Source: Martinezella lusitana
GTDB taxonomy: Bacteria > Pseudomonadota > Alphaproteobacteria > Rhizobiales > Rhizobiaceae
Reading direction: 5' to 3'
DNA length: 47,914 nucleotides
Assembly: GCF_010668395.1 (NCBI RefSeq)
Contig: NZ_WUEY01000034.1
Span: 1 to 47,914 of the forward strand
Shown here: positions 26,406 to 34,438 of the stretch, piece by piece
Layout: each line of letters opens with the position of its first letter
Numbering within the stretch: position 1 is the stretch's first letter
Program-made: the position numbers and the translations under genes
Notes under the pieces: model-generated
Databases searched by the model: none
Told to the model about the DNA's origin: nothing
The model's input: the letters and a program-made list of their open reading frames with translations, nothing else

Positions 26406-27608
26406 TTGACAATCATCTATCCAGACGACTTCAAGGGCCAGCGCGTCTACAGTCAGGCTCTTATCAATTCTGCGCGCAATCTCATTCCGGTCCTCAGGGA
26501 GCGAACGCAGGAGACCGAAAAAAATCGCTGCCTGCCTGAAGAAACACGGCAGGATCTGCGTCGCTCCGGCGTTGCTCGCCTGCTTCAACCCGCAAGTTTC
26601 GGAGGTGCGGAAGGCTCACTCGAACATCTCGCCGACATATTGATCCCGGTTGCCAGCGGCTGTCCCTCGACGTCGTGGTGCCTGGCTCAGTACCTGTTTC
26701 ACAACTACATGATCGCCCACTGGCCCCTTGAGGCGCAAAAGGAAGTCTGGGAAGACCCGATGAACCTTGTCAGCGGCATTCTTGTGCCCCGGCTTGGCAA
26801 GGCACGCCAGGTCGAAGGCGGCTACGAGCTCACAGGGCAATGGCCTTTCGTCAGCGGCGTCGAACCCTCCGATTGGTGCATCCTCTCCGGGATGGTGGAG
26901 CAGGACGCGGCGCCCGACGAGGAGCGGTATTTTCTCGTGCGGAAATCGTCCCTGACCATTCTCGATACGTGGGATCCGATCGGCCTTCACGGCTCAGGCA
27001 GCCACGACGTCAAGGTCGAAAGCCTTTTCGTCCCCGAACACCTCACATTATCCATTCAAAGCATGAAGGGCGGGGACTTTCCCGCCAAATCCATCAATCG
27101 CGGTGCCGTCTATCGGCCGCCGCTCCTCATGATCAGCGGCATCCTGCCGGCCGCCTGCCTGATTGGCATGACCGAAGCGATGTTTGAAAACTTCCTGCTG
27201 CAATCACGAGACCGGAAGTCTCTGAGAACCAGCGAGGATACGGTCGGGTTCCCGACGCACCAGATGCGCGTCGGAGAGGTGTCAGCCTCCCTTCAGGCCG
27301 CTGAAATGCTTCTTCGGGCAGACTGCAGAGAAATCATGGAGCTTGCCGCTGCCGACTGCACATTTTCCGCGATCGAGCGATCAAACTACCGCTCGAACTC
27401 GGCCTATGCGGGACAGCTGGCGCGACGGGCATCAGAGGCCGTATGGGATCTGATCGGAGCGCGTGGCGCCTACGCGACCAATATGATCGCAAGTTATTAC
27501 CGCGATATCGCCGTTGCGTCCCGCCATACGGCCATTAACTGGGAAGTCAATGCGACTGAGCACGGCCGTGCCCGCCTCCGGTTGCCGTTGACGAACCCCT
27601 CGCTCTAA
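26406..27608 (+). CDS. Flavin-dependent monooxygenase, acyl-CoA dehydrogenase fold (copy 2)
   Basis: This is a 400-residue paralogue of the protein at 24325-25539, with the same landmarks in the same order: LRRSGVARLLQPASFGGAEG, SGCPSTSWCLAQYLFHN, LTGQWPFVSGVEPSDW and GLHGSGSHDVKVESLFVPEH. Both end alike (GRTALGLPLDNPTL in copy 1, GRARLRLPLTNPSL here). It presumably shares the flavin reductase encoded at 23724, since none is encoded beside it. The start is TTG at 26406, fixed by AAGGAG 7 nt upstream (26393-26398). The two copies differ widely in sequence, so they probably act on different substrates or successive steps, not as a recent duplication. Confidence 0.88.
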   Translation: MTIIYPDDFKGQRVYSQALINSARNLIPVLRERTQETEKNRCLPEETRQDLRRSGVARLLQPASFGGAEGSLEHLADILIPVASGCPSTSWCLAQYLFHNYMIAHWPLEAQKEVWEDPMNLVSGILVPRLGKARQVEGGYELTGQWPFVSGVEPSDWCILSGMVEQDAAPDEERYFLVRKSSLTILDTWDPIGLHGSGSHDVKVESLFVPEHLTLSIQSMKGGDFPAKSINRGAVYRPPLLMISGILPAACLIGMTEAMFENFLLQSRDRKSLRTSEDTVGFPTHQMRVGEVSASLQAAEMLLRADCREIMELAAADCTFSAIERSNYRSNSAYAGQLARRASEAVWDLIGARGAYATNMIASYYRDIAVASRHTAINWEVNATEHGRARLRLPLTNPSL

Positions 27609-27830
27609 CGGCGCAATCCTCAGTCTTAAGTGAACTGCATAAAAATTAAACTCCTGTAACTTTGCTCAAAAATCTCGCTATTTTAGTAGTGTGTCCTTGA
27701 CAATTTTTTTTAGATGGGATGTTCTATATAAATCAGATCGCAACGACGATCGGATTGGGAACGATTGATAGGGGAAGAAAACCGCCAAGGTTCGCCGCCT
27801 CTCAACAAACAATATTCTCCGGAGGACTTT
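27609..27830 (+). promoter_or_regulatory. AT-rich promoter region of the ABC transporter operon
   Basis: The gap is markedly AT-rich compared with its surroundings (27630-27735) and contains a TTGACA at 27697-27702. A TATATA at 27725-27730 lies 22 bp further on, longer than a standard spacer. The 16-bp shared element sits at 27719-27734. GGAGGA at 27821-27826 sets the start of the substrate-binding protein at 27831. Confidence 0.5.
27719..27734 (+). promoter_or_regulatory. Shared 16-bp element upstream of ABC transporter operon
   Basis: ATGTTCTATATAAATC here matches the reverse complement of 25561-25576 at 15 of 16 positions. In both places it lies upstream of a gene and in gene orientation. 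It is most simply a common operator or promoter core linking the oxygenase and the transporter. Confidence 0.55.
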
Positions 27831-28904
27831 ATGAGTGACTTGTTCTCACTAGCCAAGATGATGGCCGAAGGTCGCATCTCGCGTCGCGGATTCATGAAAA
27901 CGGCTGCTGCCTACGGCGCCGCATCTGCAACCCTGGGTTCATCAGCATTTTCCGCCCGCGCGGCAGATGGCCCGCTCGTCGGATTCAGCTTTCCGAGCTT
28001 CGATGCGTTCCGCTGGCCGCATGACCGCCATTATTTCGAGATGCGGGCAAACGAGCTCGGTCTGCGATATATCATCCAGGGCGCCAACGAGGATGTATCG
28101 ACGCAGGACTCCCAGATTGACGCCATGCTGTCGCAGGGCATCCAGGCGCTCATCATCATCCCCGTCAACGTTGAAGCCGGGGCGAAGATCGTCGAGCGCG
28201 TTAAGAGCGATTCCAACATCCCGATCATTTCCTACAATTACGTGATCCCGTCCGCCGCCATCGACTATTGGGCCGGCCGCGACAATTATCTCGTCGGCGA
28301 ACTCCAGGCAAAACAGGCCCTGAAGGAGGCCAAGAAGGGCAATTGGGCGATCGTCAGCGGGCCGGAAGGCATCGATGTGGCGCGTCAGAAGACCGAGGGC
28401 GCCCTTCGCGTCCTGCAGCCCTTTATCGACTCCGGCGAGATCAAGATCGTCTCTCACCAGTGGCACGATAACTGGCGACCGGAATCGGCGCTGAAGCAGA
28501 TGGAAGACGCTCTGACGGCCAACAACAACGATATCCAGGCCGTTGTCGCCAACGAAGAAGGCCTGGCACTCGGTGCGCTGAAGGCGCTGACCGAAGAGGG
28601 CCTGAACGGAAAGGTCTGGATCTGCGGCGAAGACGTCTGGCCGGAAGGCGCACGCGCCATCGTCAAGGGCGACATGGCCATGAGCGCCTGGACCGACCTT
28701 ATTCAGATGGGTCGCGTCGCGGCAGAGGCGGCGCACGCCCTCATCAAGGGCGAAACGCCTCAGAGCAACGACAGCATCGATGTGGGCGGCAAGAAGATAC
28801 CGGGCATGCGCATTCAGTCGCGCGTCGTCAACAGGGAATCGCTGCCCGAATTCCTCAAACTGACCGATTGGTTGAAGCCGGAAGATATCGGCCTCAAGGG
28901 TTAA
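27831..28904 (+). CDS. ABC transporter substrate-binding protein, sugar type, Tat-exported
   Basis: This is a 357-residue periplasmic binding protein of the XylF/RbsB class (type I fold). The leader carries a twin-arginine motif, SRRGFMKTAAAYG, near residue 19, and a cleavage region SAFSARAADG, so export is probably by Tat rather than Sec. The mature protein has DSQIDAMLSQGIQALIIIPVN, IISYNYVIPSAAIDYWAGRDN and AVVANEEGLALGALKALTEEGL, typical of the family. It is followed by a two-domain ATPase and a XylH/RbsC-type permease, a complete importer. The ligand is not predictable; neighbouring oxygenases and an amidase argue against a plain sugar. The start at 27831 follows GGAGGA. Confidence 0.94.
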   Translation: MSDLFSLAKMMAEGRISRRGFMKTAAAYGAASATLGSSAFSARAADGPLVGFSFPSFDAFRWPHDRHYFEMRANELGLRYIIQGANEDVSTQDSQIDAMLSQGIQALIIIPVNVEAGAKIVERVKSDSNIPIISYNYVIPSAAIDYWAGRDNYLVGELQAKQALKEAKKGNWAIVSGPEGIDVARQKTEGALRVLQPFIDSGEIKIVSHQWHDNWRPESALKQMEDALTANNNDIQAVVANEEGLALGALKALTEEGLNGKVWICGEDVWPEGARAIVKGDMAMSAWTDLIQMGRVAAEAAHALIKGETPQSNDSIDVGGKKIPGMRIQSRVVNRESLPEFLKLTDWLKPEDIGLKG

Positions 28905-28918
28905 GGGGAGTGAAAGCG

Positions 28919-30511
28919 GTGGCTACGTCTGCAGTCCTTGCCCCATCGGGCAAGCAGAATGGCGCTGGTTTGTTGCAACTCGACGGTATCACCGTCGAGT
29001 TCGGCGCGACCCGTGCGCTCAACAATGTCAGCTTCAACGTCTCGGCCGGTGAAGTGGTCGGCCTCATGGGCGCCAACGGTGCCGGCAAAAGCACGCTGGC
29101 AAAGGTTATCGTCGGCGAGATCCCGCACGGATCATATCGCGGCACGGTCATGTGCAGCGGAGTTCCGGCCGCCTTCGCCGATGCACGCGACGCCCACGAG
29201 GCCGGTGTTGCTCTGGTTCACCAGGAAGGCGCCGTCGTTCCGCAATTGACGATTGGCGAAAACGTGATGCTTACGATCGAACCATCGCGTTTCGGGGTGA
29301 TCGACTGGAAGGCTCTCTACGACCGGGCGGATGCCGCCATGCGCCGTCTCGGTCTCGATATCGACACGAGGCGCCCGCTCGCCGGCCAGGGCGGTGTTGC
29401 CTTGATGGAGCAGGTGGAAATCGCCCGCGCCATCGCCAGCGGCAGTCGCGTTTTCGTGTTCGATGAATCGACATCGGCCCTTGGCGCCGACGAAATCGGA
29501 CTTCTGCTCGAGCGCATGCGCGAACTGGCCGCCCAGGGCGCAGGGATCATCTTCATCTCCCATCGGACCGATGAAATCCTGAAGGTTTGCGATCGTGTCG
29601 TCATCCTGCGTGATGGGCGGGTGGCCTTGGAGGCCCCAAGAGCCCAACTGGACCAGGCAGGCATTGTGCGCGCCATGCTCGGCAATGCACTCGCGGAGCC
29701 GCAGCATGTTGCACACAATGAGCGATCGGATCGAGGTGAGGCTGCCGTGCGCCTGCGCGGCTGGAACCGCGCACGCACGCCTGAATCGCCGCGCGATGTC
29801 GGTCCGATCGATATCGAGCTTGCGGCCGGCGAAATCGTTGCCGTTTACGGTCCGTTGGGAGCGGGAAAGACGGAGCTGGTCGAATCCCTCTATGGCTTCA
29901 TGCCGGAGTTGACCAGCGGCTCGGTGGAGCTCGGCGGCGCGGACTTTTCCCCGCGCAATCCGCGTGATTCCATCGCGCACGGGATCGCCTATGTCTCGGC
30001 CGAACGTCAAAAGGACGGCCTCATCCCCAATCTCTCGGTGCTGGAAAACATGATGCTCGGATGGCACCGCGGCGCGCCTCGCAAGGGCTCCGTGGTCAAT
30101 CACGAGAAATCGAAAGAACTCTGTAGGTCGTTCATCCGTGATCTGGCGATCCGCACGCAGGGACCTGACCAGCCGATCAGCAGCCTCAGCGGCGGAAACC
30201 AGCAGAAGGTCCTGCTTGCGCGAGCGCTCATCAACGAGCCGCGGCTCGTCTTGCTTGACGAGCCGACGCGAGGCATCGACCTCGGGGCAAAGCAGGACGT
30301 CTATCGCCTAATCCGAAACGTCGCGTCCAGAGGCACGGCGGTGCTCTACGCCACCATGGAAGAGGACGAGGCGCTCGAACTCTCGGACCGTATCCTCGTC
30401 CTGCGCGACGGAAAAAAAGTCACCCTCGTAAATACACGAGACACCAACCGCCACGAGCTTCTCGCTTTGGCCGGCGGCACAGCAATAAAGACAACGGTGG
30501 AACAGCAATGA
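28919..30511 (+). CDS. Sugar-type ABC transporter ATP-binding protein, two NBDs
   Basis: This ~530-residue ATPase has two fused nucleotide-binding domains, as in XylG/RbsA/MglA. NBD1 has Walker A GANGAGKST and Walker B VFVFDEST. Its signature is degenerate (GQGGVALMEQVEIARAI in place of an LSxGxxQ motif). NBD2 has Walker A GPLGAGKTE, a canonical LSGGNQQKVLLARAL and Walker B LVLLDEPTRGID. The start is GTG at 28919 because AAGGGGAG lies 8 nt upstream; an in-frame GTG at 28910 is also possible. It lies 14 bp after the binding-protein gene, and its stop overlaps the permease start. Confidence 0.94.
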   Translation: MATSAVLAPSGKQNGAGLLQLDGITVEFGATRALNNVSFNVSAGEVVGLMGANGAGKSTLAKVIVGEIPHGSYRGTVMCSGVPAAFADARDAHEAGVALVHQEGAVVPQLTIGENVMLTIEPSRFGVIDWKALYDRADAAMRRLGLDIDTRRPLAGQGGVALMEQVEIARAIASGSRVFVFDESTSALGADEIGLLLERMRELAAQGAGIIFISHRTDEILKVCDRVVILRDGRVALEAPRAQLDQAGIVRAMLGNALAEPQHVAHNERSDRGEAAVRLRGWNRARTPESPRDVGPIDIELAAGEIVAVYGPLGAGKTELVESLYGFMPELTSGSVELGGADFSPRNPRDSIAHGIAYVSAERQKDGLIPNLSVLENMMLGWHRGAPRKGSVVNHEKSKELCRSFIRDLAIRTQGPDQPISSLSGGNQQKVLLARALINEPRLVLLDEPTRGIDLGAKQDVYRLIRNVASRGTAVLYATMEEDEALELSDRILVLRDGKKVTLVNTRDTNRHELLALAGGTAIKTTVEQQ

Positions 30512-31710
30512 AATCAAATGTAGCCAATCTGAAGAACGACGCGGTTGCAGTGGCGTCTTCGGACGCGAAGACCGAAACACCGAACCGCGCGAACTCCATC
30601 ATTTCCATCCTGCGCTCGGCGGCCGGACTGCTCGCCGCCATCGCAATCGTCTGGCTGGTCTTCTCGCTGCTGACGGATGGCATATTCGTCAGCGATCGAA
30701 ACCTCAGCAATCTCATGCGCCAGACCGCGATCACCGCCATCGTGGCGCTCGGAATGCTGGTCGTCATCGCCCAAGGGGAGATCGACCTGTCGGTCGGATC
30801 GTTCATGAGCCTTTGCGTTACCGTGGTCGCCATGATTGAGGCGAGCGGCACCGTCGGCCCATGGGTGACCATCTTCGCAGCCCTTGCGATGGGCGTCGCA
30901 GTCGGGCTCTGGAACAGCGCCTGGGTCGCAAAGCTTGGGCTGCCGTCCTTCGTTGCCACCCTCGGCTCCCTGATGCTGTTGCGCGGGCTCGCGCTTGCAC
31001 TGTCGGGCGGGCGCACGATCTCCGGCATCTCCGATGGAATTCGCTTTTTTGGCGACGCGTTCGTCACCGGTCCGGCGCTTTGGGCCTTTATCGCGGTTGC
31101 GGCAATCATCGCGCTCTGGCCGTTGCGCAGTCTCAGCCAGAACAGCAATCCGCGCAGCGTCCTGATACGCGTTGCCCTGGGATTTGCGAGTGTCGTTCTC
31201 CTTGCCTGGGCGACGCTCTCTTATCGCGGCCTTCCCATGCCGGTCGCGATTACGCTGACGGCGGCGGGACTTCTGGCCTGGATGCTGACCAACACCGTTT
31301 GGGGACGCCATGTCTATGCCGTTGGCGGCAATCGGGCTGCCGCAAAGTCGGCCGGCATCCCCATCACCAAGCATTTGGTGACCTCCTTCATCCTGATCGG
31401 CGTGCTGACCGCGATCGGTACGCTGATGTTCGTCGGGCGCCTTGGATCGGCCCCCCCGGAATCGGGCCTGTTCCTGGAATTGAATGCGATTGCAGCCGTG
31501 GTTATCGGCGGCGCAAGTCTCTACGGCGGCACCGGCCGGGTGTCGGGTGTCCTGCTCGGTGCCTTGCTCATGCAGAGCCTCGGCAACGGCCTCTCGCTCC
31601 TGAACGTGCCGACAGCCTATCAGAACATCACGAGTGGCATCGTCCTGATGCTCGCAGTATATATCGATGTTCTTTCAAAGCGCGGAGGCAAGCTATTCGC
31701 ACGCCCTTGA
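30508..31710 (+). CDS. Sugar-type ABC transporter permease (XylH/RbsC-like)
   Basis: This is a 400-residue BPD_transp_2 family membrane protein with about ten helices. A cytoplasmic N-terminal tail precedes the first helix (LLAAIAIVWLVFSLLTDG). The family core is clear: GMLVVIAQGEIDLSVGSFMSL, GLPSFVATLGSLMLLRG and the coupling region GRHVYAVGGNRAAAKSAGI. The last third includes AAVVIGGASLYGGTGRVSG. The ATG overlaps the ATPase stop (ATGA), showing one operon. It should form a homodimeric channel for the ligand bound by the protein at 27831. Confidence 0.95.
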   Translation: MKSNVANLKNDAVAVASSDAKTETPNRANSIISILRSAAGLLAAIAIVWLVFSLLTDGIFVSDRNLSNLMRQTAITAIVALGMLVVIAQGEIDLSVGSFMSLCVTVVAMIEASGTVGPWVTIFAALAMGVAVGLWNSAWVAKLGLPSFVATLGSLMLLRGLALALSGGRTISGISDGIRFFGDAFVTGPALWAFIAVAAIIALWPLRSLSQNSNPRSVLIRVALGFASVVLLAWATLSYRGLPMPVAITLTAAGLLAWMLTNTVWGRHVYAVGGNRAAAKSAGIPITKHLVTSFILIGVLTAIGTLMFVGRLGSAPPESGLFLELNAIAAVVIGGASLYGGTGRVSGVLLGALLMQSLGNGLSLLNVPTAYQNITSGIVLMLAVYIDVLSKRGGKLFARP

Positions 31711-32267
31711 AAAATGCCGCTGCAGTCTGTCTGTTGCCCCTCGCAGTCGCCGCTTACGGGGCCGGATATGCAGCGAGCAGCGCACGCAAGGTTTCGCGTG
31801 CGCTGCGGCGGATCCTTCGTCTGGATTGGCGCAGGATTTCCCATGGCCCGTTGGAACTCAAGACACCTGCCACATGGGGCGATATCGAGACCACGAGCGA
31901 CGGCATGCTGGTGCTCCACAACCGCCCGGAAAGGATGAGAGTGGACGGCGATCTGGTGTGGTACGGATCGACGATCGAAATCAGGATTTACCGCGCTCTC
32001 GATCCCCGACCGACGATCGACAATGCTTCGCGCTTCTGGAAGGTCCGCCTCGGTTCTCCGCAGGATCCGCTGATCGCCGAGCTCATCGTCGCCAACGGCG
32101 TTCGACCCACGAAGGAGAGGGAAGCACAGCAGGTCTTTCGCTCCCTTCGCCTGACGGGCGATCCAGCGTCTATCGTCTGGCCGAGGCAGGAAGATCAGGG
32201 CATTGCGTTGCGACGTGTCGTCCCGCCGCATGGCTCGAACATCGCGCGCGATTTCGAGAGCTTCTAA
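31707..32267 (+). CDS. Unrecognised exported protein in the ABC operon
   Basis: I do not recognise this ~186-residue protein. A TTG at 31707 overlaps the permease stop (TTGA). Reading from there gives a hydrophobic start (AAAVCLLPLAVAAYGAGYAA) that could be a signal or membrane anchor, followed by a soluble part with LDWRRISHGPLELKTPATWGD, VLHNRPERMRVDGDLVWYG and RFWKVRLGSPQDPLIAELIV. The frame has the same GC-rich third positions as its neighbours, and its tight spacing suggests it is translated with the transporter. No good ribosome site is visible (a GGAGG is 17 nt away), so the start is uncertain. It could be an accessory or unrelated small protein. Confidence 0.6.
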   Translation: MKNAAAVCLLPLAVAAYGAGYAASSARKVSRALRRILRLDWRRISHGPLELKTPATWGDIETTSDGMLVLHNRPERMRVDGDLVWYGSTIEIRIYRALDPRPTIDNASRFWKVRLGSPQDPLIAELIVANGVRPTKEREAQQVFRSLRLTGDPASIVWPRQEDQGIALRRVVPPHGSNIARDFESF

Positions 32268-32429
32268 ACCAGCTCACAATGTTTCCGGGCGATCGCGAGG
32301 ACCGTGCCAGCGCATCAAGCGGCTGTGCACGCCTATTCGCTATGGCCGGGTCTTTGGCCAATGGTTCCGGTTATCGGCGCCTCAAGAATATTTTAGCGAC
32401 AATCATCAACGTCACGGGAGCGGATACCC

Positions 32430-33821
32430 ATGGAGGAACTTTGGCGCATATCGGCTAGCCAACTCGCGGGCCTCATAAGGTCGAAACAGGTTTCGGCAAA
32501 GGAGTCCGCGGAAGCGGCGTTGAAGCGGCTTTATTCGGTCAATCCGATGATCAATGCAGTTGTCGATCACCGGCCTGGCGACGTTCTCGCCCAGGCGAGC
32601 GCAATTGATGCGGCAATCGCCCGTGGTGAGGATCTCGGACCCCTGGCGGGCGTCCCCGTCACGATCAAGATCGGCGCCGACCAGAAAGGCTATGCGACGA
32701 CTGACGGAATGAGGTTGCAGCGCGACAATGTTGCGGCCGCCGACAATCCGGCCGTCGGAAACATGCGCAAGTCCGGCGCCATTCTGCTCGGCAGAACCAA
32801 CTGTTCGGCCGTCTCTTATCGCTGGTTTTCCACGAACCTGCTCCATGGAGACACGAAAAACCCGCGCGATCCCAGTATCACGCCGGGTGGCTCTTCCGGT
32901 GGGGCAGGGGCAGCCGTTGCAGCCGGTATCGGGCAGATTGCGCATGGAAGCGACATTGCCGGATCGATCCGTTTTCCAGCCTACGCCTGCGGCGTGCATG
33001 GCCTGCGTCCGAGCCTGGGTCGCGTTCCGCACTTCAACCCGTCATGGGGCGGGCGCTCCATCGGCGGCCAGATCGGTGCGGTCTCCGGCCCGATCGCGCG
33101 CACCATCGACGACCTGCGGCTTGCCTTGGCCGCCATGGCGGCGCCTAACCTTTACGACCCATGGTATGCCCCGGTGCCGCTCGAAGGACCACCAAGGCCC
33201 AAGAGCGTTGTGATGTGCGTCAATCCCGATGGCCTCAATCCCGTGCCCGAAGTGATCGCTGCCGTGCGCGACGCCGCTTCGCGACTGGAACGTGCGGGCT
33301 GGAATGTCGAGGAGATTTCCGAAACGCCGTCCTTGCGTGAAGCTGCCGACATCCAGGCGAAGCTGTGGCTTGGCGACGGCTACGAAGCACAGCTCGACAT
33401 GGCAAAGATAGAGGGTGATCCGGGCGCGCTGGCCTGTTTGAACGGCATGCGCGACAAGGTTTATCCCTTCGACCTGTCAAAGGCATTAATACGGCGGGAT
33501 CTCTTGGTCCGGGCGTGGTTTGCGTTTTTTGCCAAATATCCTGTCCTTCTCATGCCGGTATCCGGTGAGCTGCCGTTCCCCGACAATTTCGACCTACGTG
33601 ATGAGGCGTCGTTTGAACGGGTGTGGCACGCGCAATTGCCCCAGGTCGGCATTCCCTTGATGGGGCTTCCGGCGTTGTCGGTATCGACGGGGCTGGTCGA
33701 TCGCGTCCCGGTCGGGGTGCAACTGGTGGCCGGCCGCTTTCGCGAGGATCTATGTCTTGCAGCGGGCGAGGCAATCGAGGCCGGCGGAACGCCCGTGGCT
33801 CCAATTGATCCGATCGTCTAG
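32430..33821 (+). CDS. Amidase signature family enzyme
   Basis: This 463-residue protein is an amidase-signature hydrolase that cleaves an amide or ester bond, releasing ammonia or an amine. The Ser-cisSer-Lys triad can be placed: Lys in GVPVTIKIGADQKG, the cis-Ser in TPGGSSGGAGAAVAAG, and the nucleophilic Ser in GSDIAGSIRFPA. GVHGLRPSLGRVP follows as usual. The family includes AtzF, indoleacetamide hydrolase, aryl acylamidases and nylon hydrolases; the substrate is not predictable. It follows the ABC operon by 162 bp on the same strand, so it may process the imported compound. GGGAG lies about 10 nt before the start. Confidence 0.93.
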   Translation: MEELWRISASQLAGLIRSKQVSAKESAEAALKRLYSVNPMINAVVDHRPGDVLAQASAIDAAIARGEDLGPLAGVPVTIKIGADQKGYATTDGMRLQRDNVAAADNPAVGNMRKSGAILLGRTNCSAVSYRWFSTNLLHGDTKNPRDPSITPGGSSGGAGAAVAAGIGQIAHGSDIAGSIRFPAYACGVHGLRPSLGRVPHFNPSWGGRSIGGQIGAVSGPIARTIDDLRLALAAMAAPNLYDPWYAPVPLEGPPRPKSVVMCVNPDGLNPVPEVIAAVRDAASRLERAGWNVEEISETPSLREAADIQAKLWLGDGYEAQLDMAKIEGDPGALACLNGMRDKVYPFDLSKALIRRDLLVRAWFAFFAKYPVLLMPVSGELPFPDNFDLRDEASFERVWHAQLPQVGIPLMGLPALSVSTGLVDRVPVGVQLVAGRFREDLCLAAGEAIEAGGTPVAPIDPIV

Positions 33822-33907
33822 GCACCGGTCGGGAAGCAACCTGGATTTCGTCATTCAAGGCCACCTCACCATCATGAGAGGCGCGCGGGAGCGGGAGGAG
33901 TGCTCTG

Positions 33908-34300
33908 ATGCCGGATGCTGCTGAAGCCGAGATATTTACCTGCTCACTTGCCGACAATGCGCTCTATGCCGACACGGCCGTCGCAAGGCTCTTCGGCCTC
34001 GATCCGAAGGAAACCCTTCTAGGCATGTCTCCCGCCGCCTATCTTGCCCGGGTCCACGCCGAGGATCGGGCAAACGTTGCCGGTCTCTGGATGAAGGCGG
34101 TTGCAGACGGCCTGCCCTATAGCGGCATCTATCGTGTCATCGGTGCAGCCGGCGCCGTCAGACATGTCATTGCCCACGGCCGCTGCTTTCGCGACAGGGC
34201 CGGCACGCCAGCCCATTACGCTGGTATCGTCTACCCTTGGGAAGGCCAGTTTCAGCTCTATGCGGAGGAAGACGTTGGAAGACAGCCACGGCTTCAGTAG
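33908..34300 (+). CDS. Stand-alone PAS domain protein
   Basis: This is a 130-residue protein made of a single PAS fold of the PAS_3 type. It begins FTCSLADNALYADTAVARLFGLDP, continues with YLARVHAEDRANVAGLWMKAV and YSGIYRVIGAAGAVRHVIAHGRCFRD, and ends AGIVYPWEGQ, the usual order of a PAS core. There is no attached kinase, GGDEF or HTH domain, so it is a sensor module without an output in this chain. The ATG has GGGAGGAG 7 nt upstream. It lies 86 bp after the amidase gene on the same strand and could be co-transcribed with it; its partner is unknown. Confidence 0.85.
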   Translation: MPDAAEAEIFTCSLADNALYADTAVARLFGLDPKETLLGMSPAAYLARVHAEDRANVAGLWMKAVADGLPYSGIYRVIGAAGAVRHVIAHGRCFRDRAGTPAHYAGIVYPWEGQFQLYAEEDVGRQPRLQ

Positions 34301-34438
34301 ACCGCGCCTGCGGATTTGATCGGGTGAGGCGAGGTCATGCGCGCTAGGCGATTGTCGGATTGTCGTCGGGCTGCCGGCGACCAGCATCATGATTGTGGGC
34401 AGCCCGAGATATCGGAAAGACGAATAGAAAGGCAGGTT

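Noticed and set aside
29132..30103. 323-codon open frame antisense to the ABC ATPase
   Set aside because: Reverse-frame artefact of a gene with clear Walker and signature motifs.
30861..31706. Long upstream extension of the unknown gene at 31707, in a second frame of the permease
   Set aside because: The extension lies wholly inside the conserved permease gene; only the part after the permease stop is likely to be coded in this frame.
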